Part shown: positions 5,562 to 5,862 of the stretch, one piece after another | Layout: each line of letters starts with the position of its first letter | Position numbering within the stretch: position 1 is the first letter of the stretch | Source: CAG-103 sp963627135 | GTDB taxonomy: Bacteria; Bacillota; Clostridia; Oscillospirales; Oscillospiraceae | Assembly: GCA_963627135.1 (NCBI GenBank) | Contig: CAVFZY010000009.1 | Coordinates: 1 to 5,862 of the forward strand | Reading direction: 5' to 3' | DNA: 5,862 nt | The notes under the pieces: model-generated | Seen by the model: only the letters and a program-made list of their open reading frames with translations | Database searches by the model: none | Told to the model about the DNA's origin: nothing | Translations under genes and position numbers: made by a program

Positions 5562-5711
5562 TCACTTATCCGTCAGCTGCTTGACACTCTGGTTAAGTCC
5601 TGTTGCCGCCCAGCCGGACACGATGCCGACCGCCGCAGCGTTAAGCCAGTCATGCGCCGGGAAGTCCGGCACACCCATCGCCCACGCGACCACACCGAGC
5701 GCCAGCCCGGC
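5562..5711 (-). pseudogene. C-terminal fragment of a probable phage holin
   Basis: Forty-nine residues precede a TGA at 5564-5562. They read AGLALGVVAWAMGVPDFPAH, then DWLNAAAVGIVSGWAATGLN and QSVKQLTDK: two hydrophobic stretches joined by a short polar loop, ending in a charged tail. This is the C-terminus of small holin-like membrane proteins found in clostridial prophages, which form lesions in the membrane during lysis. The N-terminus is cut off near 5711, where serine-recombinase coding sequence begins on the other strand, so the gene cannot be functional here. The family call is from motif memory and is moderate. Confidence 0.58.
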
Positions 5712-5712
5712 C

Positions 5713-5862
5713 GAGCCGCAGATTATTCGCAAGATTTACAGACTGTTCCTGCAAGGACGCTCACCGTAGCGATTGCGAAGGTGCTGACTTCCGAAGGCAT
5801 CCCTACGCCCGGAAAGAAAAAGACCTGGTCAGCATCTACAGTCAAAAGCATCCTCACGAACG
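5713..5862 (+). pseudogene. Large serine recombinase (resolvase family) fragment, frameshifted
   Basis: The plus strand encodes EPQIIRKIYRLFLQGRS, then after one missing base near 5764-5766 continues VAIAKVLTSEGIPTPGKKK and TWSASTVKSILTN to the window edge. This is the conserved Recombinase domain of large serine recombinases, which usually reads IYxLFLxGxT...IAxxLxxEGIPTP...W..xTVxxILxNEKYxGD. The N-terminal catalytic serine domain is missing and the upstream sequence is holin-like on the other strand. The first frame hits TAG at 5767-5769. The C-terminal part lies outside the window. Such enzymes move prophages and conjugative elements, so this is a mobile-element relic. Confidence 0.78.

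Noticed and set aside
5410..5769. A 119-codon plus-strand gene
   Set aside because: Only its last 19 residues resemble anything (serine recombinase); the rest is antisense to the promoter and holin fragment. It is a join of unrelated pieces.

Overview
This is a moderately GC-rich window that looks like a gut clostridium (Bacillota, probably the Oscillospiraceae/Ruminococcaceae side). The reasons are strong AGGAGG-type ribosome sites, clostridial-style lipoproteins with LAAC/LTAC lipoboxes, a YqhD/BdhA-type iron alcohol dehydrogenase, and a resolvase-type recombinase fragment typical of clostridial mobile elements. The assignment rests on reading the proteins, not on a search.

Positions 1-3770 (minus strand) hold one tight operon read right to left: an iron-dependent alcohol dehydrogenase, a lipoprotein alpha/beta hydrolase broken by two single-base lesions, a lipoprotein flavodoxin, and a second lipoprotein alpha/beta hydrolase that runs off the left edge. 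The last two genes overlap as TAATG. A divergent MerR-family regulator (3933-4340, plus) faces the operon across a promoter with the MerR hallmark: -35 and -10 boxes 19 bp apart, with a near-perfect 26-bp dyad filling the spacer. The regulator resembles the AdhR/NmlR group, which senses aldehydes or other electrophiles. The working model is an inducible set in which a cytoplasmic dehydrogenase reduces a reactive carbonyl while surface-anchored esterases and a flavoprotein act outside the membrane. The inducer and substrate cannot be read from the sequence.

Positions 4337-5093 (minus) hold a third alpha/beta hydrolase whose N-terminal half has been replaced, in frame, by an internal piece of a type I restriction specificity subunit (HsdS). 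Just upstream of the HsdS piece is a short cluster of TCGTTRAAC repeats.

Positions 5094-5862 are a tRNA locus and a mobile-element scrapyard. They contain an intact tRNA-Ser(TGA) with its terminator, another terminator, a 23-nt fragment that is exactly the T-loop-to-CCA end of a second tRNA, and a perfect-consensus promoter now 180 bp from any intact gene. Beyond these lie the C-terminal end of a probable phage holin and a frameshifted serine-recombinase fragment joined tail-outward. The right third thus records several recombination events, while the left two thirds is mostly an intact regulated operon.
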